A DNA stretch of 63,119 nucleotides from an uncultured Aquincola sp. Lineage in GTDB: Bacteria; Pseudomonadota; Gammaproteobacteria; Burkholderiales; Burkholderiaceae. Of the stretch, positions 1 through 7,877 are shown piece by piece. The stretch covers positions 1 through 63,119 of the forward strand of contig CAKZXL010000815.1 in the NCBI GenBank assembly GCA_937883885.1, given 5' to 3'. A program made the translations under genes and the position numbers. The notes below the pieces were generated by a model. The model had not been told where the DNA came from. It was given only the letters and a program-made list of their open reading frames with translations, and made no database searches. Position 1 is the first letter of the stretch. Each line of letters starts with the position of its first letter.

Positions 1-99
1 ACAGGAAAGTCAATGAAATCAACGGTCTACCCAGACCACCCCCGCGCCAGTGCTAGCTTTGCGTACCGTCACTTATTGCACTGAAAACGAGGAGACCCC
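1..99. mobile_element. IS1071: IS1071 inner terminal inverted repeat (left copy)
   Basis: Bases 11-99 match the reverse complement of 63031-63119 at 84 of 89 positions. The tip is GGAGACCCC at 91-99, and cargo starts at 100. From knowledge of the family, IS1071 is a Tn3-family element with unusually long inverted repeats of about 110 bp, whose outer end reads GGGGTCTCCTCGTTTTCAGT. That string is seen here in reverse complement. The body of the element, with its transposase, would lie to the left of the window. The five mismatches against the right-hand copy fit an IRL/IRR pair rather than two copies of the same end. Confidence 0.9.
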
Positions 100-619
100 G
101 ATCACCGGGTCGAGCGTGTTCTCCGGGGGGCTGGACCTGGGCAGCCGGCCCGTCCTGTACTTCGCCTCCCTGGGCGCCCTGGCGCTCGCCTCGCTCGGGT
201 TCGTGCGCATCAAGGGTTCGCGCTTCGGCTTGGTCCTGGCGGCCGCGAACCAGAGCGAGCAGCGCGTGGAGGCGTCGGGCTTCAGTGTCGATCGCTACCG
301 GCTGGCGGCTTTCGTGCTCGCCGCGGCGGTCTGCGGCTTGGCCGGGTTCCTGAACGCCAACCTCACCAGCTTCGTGACGCCCGACCTCACGAGCTGGAAG
401 CTGTCCGCGGCGCTCATGTTCATGGTCGTGCTCGGCGGCAGCGGGACGGCCTGCGGCCCGGTCCTGGGGGCGGCCGCGTTCGTGCTCATCGAGCAGCTGC
501 TGGGCAGCAAGACTGCCTACTGGGAGTTCTGGTTCGGAGCCTTCCTGATCGTCGCGGTGAGCGGCGGGCGCCGGGGGCTGGCCAGCCTGCTGCTGGGAAC
601 CAAGGGAGGTTCGGCATGA
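100..619 (+). pseudogene. livM: LivM-type ABC permease, 5' end deleted by IS1071
   Basis: About 173 codons remain of a branched-chain-amino-acid-type ABC permease, which is usually over 300 residues. Hydrophobic segments are clear, and the stretch VLGGSGTACGPVLGAA is the conserved permease loop that contacts the ATPase. The reading frame runs leftward without interruption into the IS1071 repeat, where a GTG at 50 could start a chimeric protein. The N-terminal half and the expected partner permease LivH are missing from the window. The stop overlaps the start of the ATPase gene (ATGA at 616), so this was the third-last gene of a liv-type operon. Confidence 0.85.
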
Positions 620-1374
620 GCGCCGCCGTCGCACCGGTGCTGGCCATGGACGGGCTGTTCAAGGCCTTCGGTGGCGTCGTCGCCACCCGGGACGTGTCGC
701 TGGACATCCGCAAGGGCGAGATCCATGCCCTGATCGGCCCCAACGGGGCGGGCAAGACGACGCTGATCAGCCAGCTGTTCGGGGCCCTGCGGCCGGACCG
801 CGGGCGCATCCTTCTTCACGATCAGGACATCACGGGCCTGTCTCCGGCGCAGCGGGCCCGCAGGGGCATCTCGCGGTCCTTCCAGATCACGGCGCTGGCC
901 CGGAGCATGTCCGTGCTGCAGAACGCCGTGCTGGCGATCCTGGCCCAGGACGGGCACGCCTTCAGCTTCTGGCGCTCGATCCAGCGCGACGCCCCGCTGC
1001 AAGCGCGCGCGCATGAACTGCTGCGCAGCGTGGGCATGCACGGCAGGGCAGGGGCGCTGGTCGAGAGCCTGAGTCATGGCGAGCAGCGCCTGCTCGAGTT
1101 CGCGCTGGCCATGGCCGGCGACCCCGCGATCGTGCTGCTCGACGAGCCCATGGCCGGGCTGGGGCACGAGGAAGGACTGGAGATGACCCAGCACTTGGCC
1201 CGCCTGAAAGGCAAGACCACCATCATCCTGGTGGAGCACGACATGGATGCGGTCTTCGGGCTGGCTGACCGGGTCACGGTCCTGGTGGGCGGCACGGTGC
1301 TGGCCACCGGCACGCCCGCGGAGATCCGCGCCAACCCGGATGTTCGCAACGCCTACCTGGGGGATGATCTATGA
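616..1374 (+). CDS. livG: ABC transporter ATPase, LivG type
   Basis: A 252-residue ATPase subunit that would power import of a branched-chain amino acid or aromatic acid through the inner membrane. Walker A is GPNGAGKTT near residue 42, the signature is LSHGEQR near 155 (His replaces the usual second Gly), and Walker B is IVLLDEP near 175. The C-terminal region (VEHDMDAVFGLADRVTVL) is typical of LivG. It overlaps livM and livF by four bases each. With the permeases truncated or absent, it is probably non-functional here unless it pairs with a permease encoded elsewhere. Confidence 0.9.
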   Translation: MSAAVAPVLAMDGLFKAFGGVVATRDVSLDIRKGEIHALIGPNGAGKTTLISQLFGALRPDRGRILLHDQDITGLSPAQRARRGISRSFQITALARSMSVLQNAVLAILAQDGHAFSFWRSIQRDAPLQARAHELLRSVGMHGRAGALVESLSHGEQRLLEFALAMAGDPAIVLLDEPMAGLGHEEGLEMTQHLARLKGKTTIILVEHDMDAVFGLADRVTVLVGGTVLATGTPAEIRANPDVRNAYLGDDL

Positions 1375-2075
1375 CGCTCAGCGTTCAACGTCTCTCGGGC
1401 GGCTACGGCGCCAACCGCGTGCTCTTCGACGTGGACCTGTCCATCGGAGAGGGCGAGGTGGTGTGCCTCATGGGCCGCAACGGCATGGGAAAGACGACCA
1501 CGGTGCACAGCATCCTGGGGCTGCTTCCGAAGAAGGGCGGGAACGTCACGTTCCAGGGCGTCGACATCACCGGCCTGGCGGCCGACCAGATCGCGCGGCT
1601 GGGCGTGGGCCTCGTGCCCGAGGGACGGCACATCTTTCCCAACCTGTCCCTGCACGAGAACCTCATGGCGACGGCGGCCAGCCGGACCGCGGGGGCCGCG
1701 CCATGGACTGTGGATCGCGTCTACGAGATCTTCCCGAAGCTGCACGAGCGCCGCCTTGCCGCCGGAAACTTGCTGTCGGGCGGTGAGCAGCAGATGCTGG
1801 CCATCGGACGCGCGCTGATGACGAATCCCCGCCTGCTCATCCTGGACGAAGCCACCGAAGGGCTGGCGCCCTTGATCCGGGAGCAGATCTGGCGGTGCCT
1901 GGCCGATCTGCGCCGCACGGGCCTGGCGATCCTCATCGTCGACAAGCACCTCAAGAAGCTCGTGCATCTGGCGGACCGCTTCTACGTCATGGAGCGCGGC
2001 CGCATCAAATGGACGGGGACCGCCAAGGACGTCGAGTCCGACCTGGAAAGGATCTCGGGGCTCATGGCCGTGTGA
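1371..2075 (+). CDS. livF: ABC transporter ATPase, LivF type
   Basis: A 234-residue second ATPase of the same importer. Walker A is GRNGMGKTT, the signature is LSGGEQQ and Walker B is LLILDEA. The stretch GLVPEGRHIFPNLSLHENL is characteristic of LivF. It is translationally coupled to livG through an ATGA overlap. Between its stop and the next gene lies a short CCCATC triple repeat (about 2094-2112). Confidence 0.9.
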   Translation: MTLSVQRLSGGYGANRVLFDVDLSIGEGEVVCLMGRNGMGKTTTVHSILGLLPKKGGNVTFQGVDITGLAADQIARLGVGLVPEGRHIFPNLSLHENLMATAASRTAGAAPWTVDRVYEIFPKLHERRLAAGNLLSGGEQQMLAIGRALMTNPRLLILDEATEGLAPLIREQIWRCLADLRRTGLAILIVDKHLKKLVHLADRFYVMERGRIKWTGTAKDVESDLERISGLMAV

Positions 2076-2144
2076 CCCGCGCCGTGGCGCCGGCCCATCC
2101 CCATCCCCATCCGCTTTGCTTGTTCCATCAAAGGAGACGATGAA

Positions 2145-3329
2145 ATGAAGATACTGGGCATTTTTCTGGCGCTGGCTGCCGCCATGGCCGCTCCGGCCGG
2201 CGCGCAGACGCCGCCGATCAAGATCGGGGTCGTGACGACGCTGACCGGCGGCGGCGCGGTCATCGGCCGGGACGTGGTCGATGCGGTCAACCTGGGGGTC
2301 GAGCACATCGGCGGCAGCATGGGTGGGCGCAAGGTCGAGATCGTCTACGAGGACGACGGGCTCAAGCCCGAGCTGGGGCGCCAGAAGACGCAGAAGCTGA
2401 TCCAGCAGGACGGCGTCGACGTGCTGGGCGGTTACATCTGGAGCAACGTGCTGCTGGCCTCGCGCAAGCCGATCGTCGATGCCGGCAAGGTCGTGGTCAG
2501 CGTCAATGCCGGCCCGTCGGACATCGCGGGCAAGCTGTGCTACGAGAACTTCATCGCGATGCACGCGCAGAACGACGTGCTGCCGATGGCGGTGGGCAAG
2601 CTCATGAACCTGCGCGGCGCCAAGAAGCTGTACTTCATGGCCCCGAACTACACCGCGGGCAAGGACTTCCTCCAGGCCGTGCGGCGCGTGTACACGGGCG
2701 AGGTGGTCGGTGCGGACATGACCCGGTGGGGCGACGATCCGCAGCTCGACTTTTCCGCGGAGCTGAGCAAGGTGAGGGCGTCCGGCGCCGATGCTTTGTT
2801 CGCCTTCTACCCGGGTGCCGCGGGCGCTGCCTTCGCGCGGCAGTTCGACCAGTCGGGCCTGGCCGGCAAGACCAAGCTCTTCACGGCCTTCACGCTGGAC
2901 CAGCTCAACCTGCCGAGCCTGCAGGCCGCGGGCGTGAAGGGCGTGCTTGGCTCGGAAACAGCCGACTTCTGGGCGGCGGACCTGGACAACGCCGAGAACA
3001 AGCGCTTCGTCAAGGAATTCAATGCCAAGTACGGCCGCCTGCCGTCGAACTACGCCGCGACGTCCTACGACATGGTCACGCAGCTGAAGGCCGCCGTGGA
3101 CGAACTGGGCGGCAACACCAAGGAAGCCGCGAAGCTGAGCGCGGCGCTGCGCAAGGCGGCCTACCGGTCCGTTCGCGGGGTCCAGTACCGGATCGGAAAG
3201 AACGGCTTCCCGGTCGACCGGTTCGTCGCGGTCGAAGTCGATGGAAGCGGACCCGTCTGGAGCCTCAAGTCCAAGGAGGTCGTGCTCGAGGGCACGGCCG
3301 ATCCGCACCTGGCGGCTTGTCCGCTGTAG
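2145..3329 (+). CDS. periplasmic substrate-binding protein, LivK/type-1 fold
   Basis: A 394-residue binding protein of the Peripla_BP_6 family. It begins with a Sec signal peptide (hydrophobic MKILGIFLALAAAMAAPAGA, cleavage near residue 21), then IKIGVVTTLTGG, the usual start of the mature LivK fold. It lies 69 bp after livF with a GGAGA ribosome site. Family members feed aromatic acids as well as amino acids to liv-type transporters. The dehydrogenases downstream suggest an aromatic or alcohol-related ligand, but the ligand cannot be read from the sequence. Confidence 0.87.
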   Translation: MKILGIFLALAAAMAAPAGAQTPPIKIGVVTTLTGGGAVIGRDVVDAVNLGVEHIGGSMGGRKVEIVYEDDGLKPELGRQKTQKLIQQDGVDVLGGYIWSNVLLASRKPIVDAGKVVVSVNAGPSDIAGKLCYENFIAMHAQNDVLPMAVGKLMNLRGAKKLYFMAPNYTAGKDFLQAVRRVYTGEVVGADMTRWGDDPQLDFSAELSKVRASGADALFAFYPGAAGAAFARQFDQSGLAGKTKLFTAFTLDQLNLPSLQAAGVKGVLGSETADFWAADLDNAENKRFVKEFNAKYGRLPSNYAATSYDMVTQLKAAVDELGGNTKEAAKLSAALRKAAYRSVRGVQYRIGKNGFPVDRFVAVEVDGSGPVWSLKSKEVVLEGTADPHLAACPL

Positions 3330-3433
3330 GCGAGAGGCGGCCGTGCCCGGTCGGGTGGCGCCGCCGCGCGGCGCGCCCCCGCAAGGGCCGCCCGTGTCCA
3401 CCCCGTTTGTTCAGAAAGAGGATCCGAGCCACC

Positions 3434-4948
3434 ATGTCGCAGTCAACTTCGCTGCCGAATCACGAGATGGGCGCCCGCAGCTACGGCCTGCACATTGCCG
3501 GCGAGGCCGTCGCGGCCGAGCCGGGACGTACCTTCGAGTCCTTCAACCCCACGACCGGGCGGCGCTGGGGCGACTTCGCCATCGCCGGCGCCGACCAGGT
3601 GGACCGGGCGGTGACGGCGGCCGCCAAGGCATTCCGCGGCCCCTGGTCCCGCATGTCCGCGACCGAGCGCGGCCGGCTGCTGATGCGCTGGGGCGACGCG
3701 ATCGCGGAGAACGCGATGCACATCGGCGCGCTCGAGGCGACGCAGAACGGCAAGCTGGCCTCGGAGATGCAGACCCAGGCGCGCATCGTGCGCGACTGGC
3801 TCTGCTACTTCGGCGGCATGGCCGACAAGATCGAGGGCGCGGTCATTCCGGTCGCGCAGACGTCGGTGCTCAACTACACGCTCAAGGAGCCCCTGGGCGT
3901 GGTGGCCGTCATCGTGCCCTGGAACTCTCCGACGCTGCTGATGATCGAGTCGGCCGCGCCCGCGCTCGCCGCGGGCAACACCATCGTCGTCAAGCCCAGC
4001 GAGGTGACGTCGGCCTCGGCGATCGAGATCGCCCGGCTGGCGGAAAGCGTCGGCATCCCCCCCGGCGTCCTCAACGTCGTGACGGGGCTGAGGGAAACCG
4101 GGGAGGCGCTCGTCGGACACCCGCAGGTCCGCAAGATCTCCTTCATCGGCAGCACGGACGTGGGACGGGCCATCGCCGCCGAGGCGGGCAGGAAGCTCGT
4201 CCCGTGCACGCTCGAGCTGGGCGGCAAGAGCCCGAACATCGTCTTCGAGGACGCCGACATCGACCGCGCGGAAATCGGGGTGCTGGCCGGGATCTTCGCG
4301 GCGGCGGGCCAGACCTGCGTGGCGGGCTCGCGCGCCTACATCCACCGCCGCATCTACGACGAACTGGTCTCCCGCCTGGTGCGGCGGGCGGGCCGGATCG
4401 CGGTCGGCGACCCGCTGGCGCAGGCCACCCAGATGGGGCCCGTCGCGAGCAAGGCCCAGCTGGACAAGGACCAGGCCATCGTGCGCGAGGCCGTGGCCGC
4501 AGGGGCCAGCGTGCTCTGCGGGGGCGAACGCCTGGCGGTGCCAGGCTTCGACGGCGGCTACTTCTTCGCGCCCACGATCCTGGGCGGGGCGGATGCGGCC
4601 AATCCGGTGATCTGCAAGGAGGTCTTCGGGCCGGTCCTCGCGGTCATGCCCTTCGAAGACGACGACGAGGTCCTCGCCCTGGCCAACGATTCGGAGTTCG
4701 GGCTGGCCGCGGGGGTGTGGACCAAGGACTTCCGGCGCGCGCACCTGATGGCGCGGCGGCTCGAGGCGGGAACGGTCTGGCTCAACACCTACCGCACGCT
4801 GGCCTTCAATTCGCCCTTCGGCGGCTACAAGTCCAGCGGAATCGGGCGCGTCAACGGCACCGAGGCCGTGAACCACTACCTGCAGACCAAGAGCGTCTGG
4901 TGCGAGCTCGGCGACGAGGTGCGCGACCCGTTCGCCTTCAAGGCCTAG
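3434..4948 (+). CDS. NAD(P)-dependent aldehyde dehydrogenase
   Basis: 504 residues, the normal length for the ALDH superfamily. The Rossmann region includes VIVPWNSPTLL and FIGSTDVGR. The general-base Glu is in LELGGKSPN and the catalytic Cys in GQTCVAGS. The C-terminal FGGYKSSGIGR is standard. ATG at 3434 was chosen because it gives the normal N-terminus and follows a GAGGAT-rich leader. It sits between the transporter and an alcohol dehydrogenase, so the pair probably takes an alcohol to its acid. The substrate is unknown. Confidence 0.88.
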   Translation: MSQSTSLPNHEMGARSYGLHIAGEAVAAEPGRTFESFNPTTGRRWGDFAIAGADQVDRAVTAAAKAFRGPWSRMSATERGRLLMRWGDAIAENAMHIGALEATQNGKLASEMQTQARIVRDWLCYFGGMADKIEGAVIPVAQTSVLNYTLKEPLGVVAVIVPWNSPTLLMIESAAPALAAGNTIVVKPSEVTSASAIEIARLAESVGIPPGVLNVVTGLRETGEALVGHPQVRKISFIGSTDVGRAIAAEAGRKLVPCTLELGGKSPNIVFEDADIDRAEIGVLAGIFAAAGQTCVAGSRAYIHRRIYDELVSRLVRRAGRIAVGDPLAQATQMGPVASKAQLDKDQAIVREAVAAGASVLCGGERLAVPGFDGGYFFAPTILGGADAANPVICKEVFGPVLAVMPFEDDDEVLALANDSEFGLAAGVWTKDFRRAHLMARRLEAGTVWLNTYRTLAFNSPFGGYKSSGIGRVNGTEAVNHYLQTKSVWCELGDEVRDPFAFKA

Positions 4949-4995
4949 GCACCCTCCCGGCCGCACAGCCACAGATCCATCGCATAGGAGCCACG

Positions 4996-6051
4996 ATGAG
5001 AGGTGTCGTATTTCCCGGGAACCGCAAGATCGAGTACCTCGAGGTGCCGGACCCGACGCCCGGGCCGCTGGACGTCGTCATCGAGATGAAGGCGTCCGGC
5101 ATGTGCGGCACCGACCTGCAGAACTACCGCAGGCCGCTGGACCAGCCTGCCTACATGCCATCGCTGATCGGCCGCCCGCCCATCGCCGGCCACGAGCCCG
5201 CGGGCATCGTCTGCGCGGTCGGTTCGGCCGTGCCGGCGCAGCTCGCGCGGGTCGGGCAGCGGGTCATGGTGCACCACTACCAGGGCTGCAACGCCTGCGC
5301 GCACTGCCGCACCGGCTGGCAGCAGCTGTGCCGCAACGTCCAGCCGATGGTGCGCGTGTACGGCAACAACGACGACGGCGGCCACGCGCCCTACCTGAAG
5401 GTGCCGGCGAACACCGTGGTCACGCTGCCGGATTCGCTGAGCTTCGAGGCCGGCGCGGCGATCGCCTGCGGAACCGGCACCGCCTACCAGGCGCTGCGGC
5501 GCATGCACCTGTCCGCGGCAGACACCATCGCCATCTTCGGGCAGGGGCCCGTCGGCCTGTCGGCCACGCAGTTCGCGCGGGCCATGAATGCGCGCGTCAT
5601 CGCCATCGACACGAACGAGCAGCGGCTCGAGCACGCACGCCGACTGGGCGCCGACGTGGCCTTCGCCCCGTCGGGCGACGGCGATGTCGCAGAAGCCATC
5701 CTGGAGCTGACCGGCGGGCAGGGCGTCGACAAGTCGCTGGAGACCTCGGGGGCGGCATCCGCGCGCAGCGCGGCCATCCGTGCGGCCAAGACCTGGGGGA
5801 CCTGCTGCTTCGTCGGCGAGGGCGGCGAGGTGCGCATCAACGTCAGTCCGGAGCTGCTGCGCCGCCAGATGACGGTCATGGGGTCGTGGACGTTCTCGAC
5901 GACCGGCCAGGCCGAGTGCGCCGCCTTCGTCGCCGCCAAGGGGCTCGACGTCGGCCAGCTGTACACCCACCGCTGGACGCTGGACCGGGCCGAGGAGGCC
6001 TACCGGCTGTTCGACCAGGGCGTGGGCGGCAAGGGCGTGTTCCTGCTCTGA
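4996..6051 (+). CDS. zinc-dependent alcohol dehydrogenase (MDR family)
   Basis: 351 residues. The catalytic zinc site is suggested by CGTD (near residue 36) and GHE. The structural zinc Cys cluster is GCNACAHCRTGWQQLC. The nucleotide-binding motif is GQGPVGLSA. This is the threonine-dehydrogenase/sorbitol-dehydrogenase-like branch of the MDR family. It starts 47 bp after the aldehyde dehydrogenase and shares its strand, so the two probably act in sequence (alcohol to aldehyde to acid). Confidence 0.87.
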   Translation: MRGVVFPGNRKIEYLEVPDPTPGPLDVVIEMKASGMCGTDLQNYRRPLDQPAYMPSLIGRPPIAGHEPAGIVCAVGSAVPAQLARVGQRVMVHHYQGCNACAHCRTGWQQLCRNVQPMVRVYGNNDDGGHAPYLKVPANTVVTLPDSLSFEAGAAIACGTGTAYQALRRMHLSAADTIAIFGQGPVGLSATQFARAMNARVIAIDTNEQRLEHARRLGADVAFAPSGDGDVAEAILELTGGQGVDKSLETSGAASARSAAIRAAKTWGTCCFVGEGGEVRINVSPELLRRQMTVMGSWTFSTTGQAECAAFVAAKGLDVGQLYTHRWTLDRAEEAYRLFDQGVGGKGVFLL

Positions 6052-6091
6052 TGGCGGCGGGGCGCCGGTACCGGGGGCGTATGCGGGCCAC

Positions 6092-6108
6092 GGCCCGGCG
6101 CACGGGCC
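6092..6108. terminator. GC hairpin between convergent genes
   Basis: The arms GGCCCG and CGGGCC are separated by five bases. It lies between the stop of the alcohol dehydrogenase and the stop of nadC, which run towards each other. There is no T tract, so intrinsic termination is uncertain. Confidence 0.3.
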
Positions 6109-6151
6109 CGTCCGGTCGCCGGCATGCGCGCCGACGCGACGCGGTCCCGGC

Positions 6152-7015
6152 TCAGGCCTCCAGCGGCCGCTCGCTGAAGCGCATCGAGAAGTCGACGGCC
6201 GTCACGTCCTTGATCAGCGCGCCCACGGAGATGCGGTCGACGCCGGTCTCCGCGTAGGCCCGCAGCGTCTCGAAGGTGACGCCGCCGGAGACCTCCAGGC
6301 TGCAGCGGCCCTGGGCCAGCCGCACCGCTTCACGGACGGTCTCCAGGGGCATGTTGTCCAGCAGCACCATGTCCACGCCCGCGTCGAGCGCTTCCTGCAA
6401 CTGCCGCAGCGTCTCGACCTCCACCTGGATGAAGGCCACGCGGCCCTTGAGCGCCTGCGCCGCGCGGAACGCGGCCGTCAGGCCGCCCGCTGCCGCGATG
6501 TGGTTCTCCTTGATCAGGACGGCGTCGTACAGGCCCATCCGGTGGTTCTGGCCGCCGCCGCAGCGCACGGCGTACTTTTGCGCGGCGCGCAGGCCGGGGA
6601 TGGTCTTGCGCGTATCTAGGACGGCCGCGCGCGTGCCTTCGACCACCTTGACATAGCGGGCGGTCTTGGTCGCCACGCCGCTGAGCGTCTGCAGGAAATT
6701 CAGGCAGGTGCGCTCCGCGGTGAGGAGCTCGCGCGCCACGCCTTCGATCACCACGACGGCCTGCCCGGGCACGCAGGTGCCGCCATCGGGTACGCGCCAG
6801 TCGGCCCGCGCCGTCGGCGCCAGGCGGTGCAGTATCTCCTCGACCCAGGGCCGGCCGCAGACGACCGCCGCCTGGCGGCACGTGATGGTGGCCGTGGCGC
6901 GGGCGGTCGCCGGGACCAGTTCCGCGGTCAGGTCTCCCGGGCCGACATCCTCGTCCAAGGCACGCTCGACGTCCTGGTGCACCTGCTTCAGAAACTCTCT
7001 CTCACTCACGTTCAA
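6152..7015 (-). CDS. nadC: nicotinate-nucleotide diphosphorylase (quinolinate phosphoribosyltransferase)
   Basis: 287 residues, the usual NadC length. It joins quinolinate and PRPP with decarboxylation to give nicotinate mononucleotide in NAD synthesis. Diagnostic motifs are VLDTRKTIPGLR, KYAVRCGGGQNHRMGL, LIKENHI and LEVSGGV. The start used is a TTG at 7015; the leader has AAGGA very close to it, so the exact start is uncertain. A housekeeping NAD gene is unusual in a catabolic transposon. It stands alone on its strand, with two palindrome-like sites upstream (7241-7332). Confidence 0.9.
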   Translation of the reverse strand: MNVSEREFLKQVHQDVERALDEDVGPGDLTAELVPATARATATITCRQAAVVCGRPWVEEILHRLAPTARADWRVPDGGTCVPGQAVVVIEGVARELLTAERTCLNFLQTLSGVATKTARYVKVVEGTRAAVLDTRKTIPGLRAAQKYAVRCGGGQNHRMGLYDAVLIKENHIAAAGGLTAAFRAAQALKGRVAFIQVEVETLRQLQEALDAGVDMVLLDNMPLETVREAVRLAQGRCSLEVSGGVTFETLRAYAETGVDRISVGALIKDVTAVDFSMRFSERPLEA

Positions 7016-7240
7016 TCCTTTTTGTTCATCCTGGGGAGGCCGCGTCCCGGCGCGGCCGTGCCGCCTGTGCTTGCGTGGGCCGGCGGAGCGCCAGCCACCG
7101 GGGCCACCGGCGCCGGAGCATGGCTTGCGGCCTCACCTCGCTCATGCGCGCGACTGGAGGAGACGTTTGCCCGTCGGCCGAACCGGTGCGCACGCACGCA
7201 CACGCACCGCCATGCGTACACATCGAGTCCGAGTTTACAA

Positions 7241-7332
7241 AATTATTAGAGACCGCATGATTCTAGGGAAACCCCGTAGGGAAAACCGTTGCCCGGATCA
7301 ACGTGTGCCCCTAAAATCATTAGGCGACTAAC
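7241..7332. promoter_or_regulatory. operator-like sites between nadC and hemerythrin
   Basis: The 356 bp between nadC and the hemerythrin gene contain no other gene. At 7319-7332 is ATTAGGCGACTAAC, a TTAG-NNNN-CTAA palindrome 40 bp before the hemerythrin start. At 7244-7257 a second sequence, ATTAGAGACCGCAT, shares its first ten bases with the palindrome at 18270. Similar sites precede other units on this element. By analogy with MarR-family operators I infer repressor binding; no binding data can be seen. Confidence 0.5.
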
Positions 7333-7371
7333 AAAACGGGGCACCGCCAGACGGTGCCCGCATTCCCCGCC

Positions 7372-7833
7372 ATGAACCCCACTGAAACCTCGGCGCCGAT
7401 CTGGTCAGACTCGCTACTGCTCGGGCATGCGGCGATCGATGGCGAGCACGAGCAACTGGCCGAGCTGATCGAGCGCATGCGGTGCGCCGCCGCGCCCGAG
7501 ATGGCGCAGGCGCTGGACGCGGTGCTCCAGCATGCGGCCTCGCACTTCGCGGCCGAGAACGAGTTGATGCGCACGACGGCGTTTCCGCCGCGCGACTGCC
7601 ACATCAGCGAGCACGAAGCGGTGCTGTCCACGCTGCGCGGCGTGCGTGCCCGCCTGGCGCGCGGGGAGGTCGAGGTGGCCCGCCGCGTGGCGGACGAGCT
7701 GGCGGCCTGGTTTCCGCCCCACGTCCAGCACCTCGACTCGGCACTCACCCATTGGCTCTGCAAGCTGCAGCACGGCGCCAAGCCCGTGGTGCTGCGCGTG
7801 GGCCGAAAGCCCGAGGCCGCCCTGGCCTGCTAG
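7372..7833 (+). CDS. bacteriohemerythrin (hemerythrin-like oxygen-binding protein)
   Basis: 153 residues. The diiron ligands are visible in order: H19-x3-D23-x2-H26, then HFAAE (H-x3-E), then CHISEH (H-x3-H), then HVQHLD near the C-terminus. This is the complete four-helix hemerythrin pattern. ATG at 7372 was preferred to 7354 because it starts directly at the conserved N-terminal segment. It ends 44 bp before the phthalate dioxygenase gene on the same strand, so an oxygen-supply or oxygen-sensing role for that enzyme is plausible but inferred. Confidence 0.85.
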   Translation: MNPTETSAPIWSDSLLLGHAAIDGEHEQLAELIERMRCAAAPEMAQALDAVLQHAASHFAAENELMRTTAFPPRDCHISEHEAVLSTLRGVRARLARGEVEVARRVADELAAWFPPHVQHLDSALTHWLCKLQHGAKPVVLRVGRKPEAALAC

Positions 7834-7877
7834 TTCAACCCCCCTGAAGCAACCACCACTAGAGATGAGATGACATC

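Noticed and set aside
50..619. Complete 189-residue gene starting inside the IS1071 repeat
   Set aside because: The first 17 codons are repeat sequence joined to the middle of a permease. It is treated as a truncated livM, with only a possible chimeric start.
2094..2112. Short CCCATC tandem repeat as a phase-variation tract
   Set aside because: Only three units, in an intergenic leader, with no frame or promoter element depending on its length.
1353..3401. 682-codon open frame on the minus strand
   Set aside because: It overlaps livF and the binding-protein gene, both of which have clear families. The frame is Arg/His/Gly-rich with no domain, a shadow of GC-rich coding DNA.
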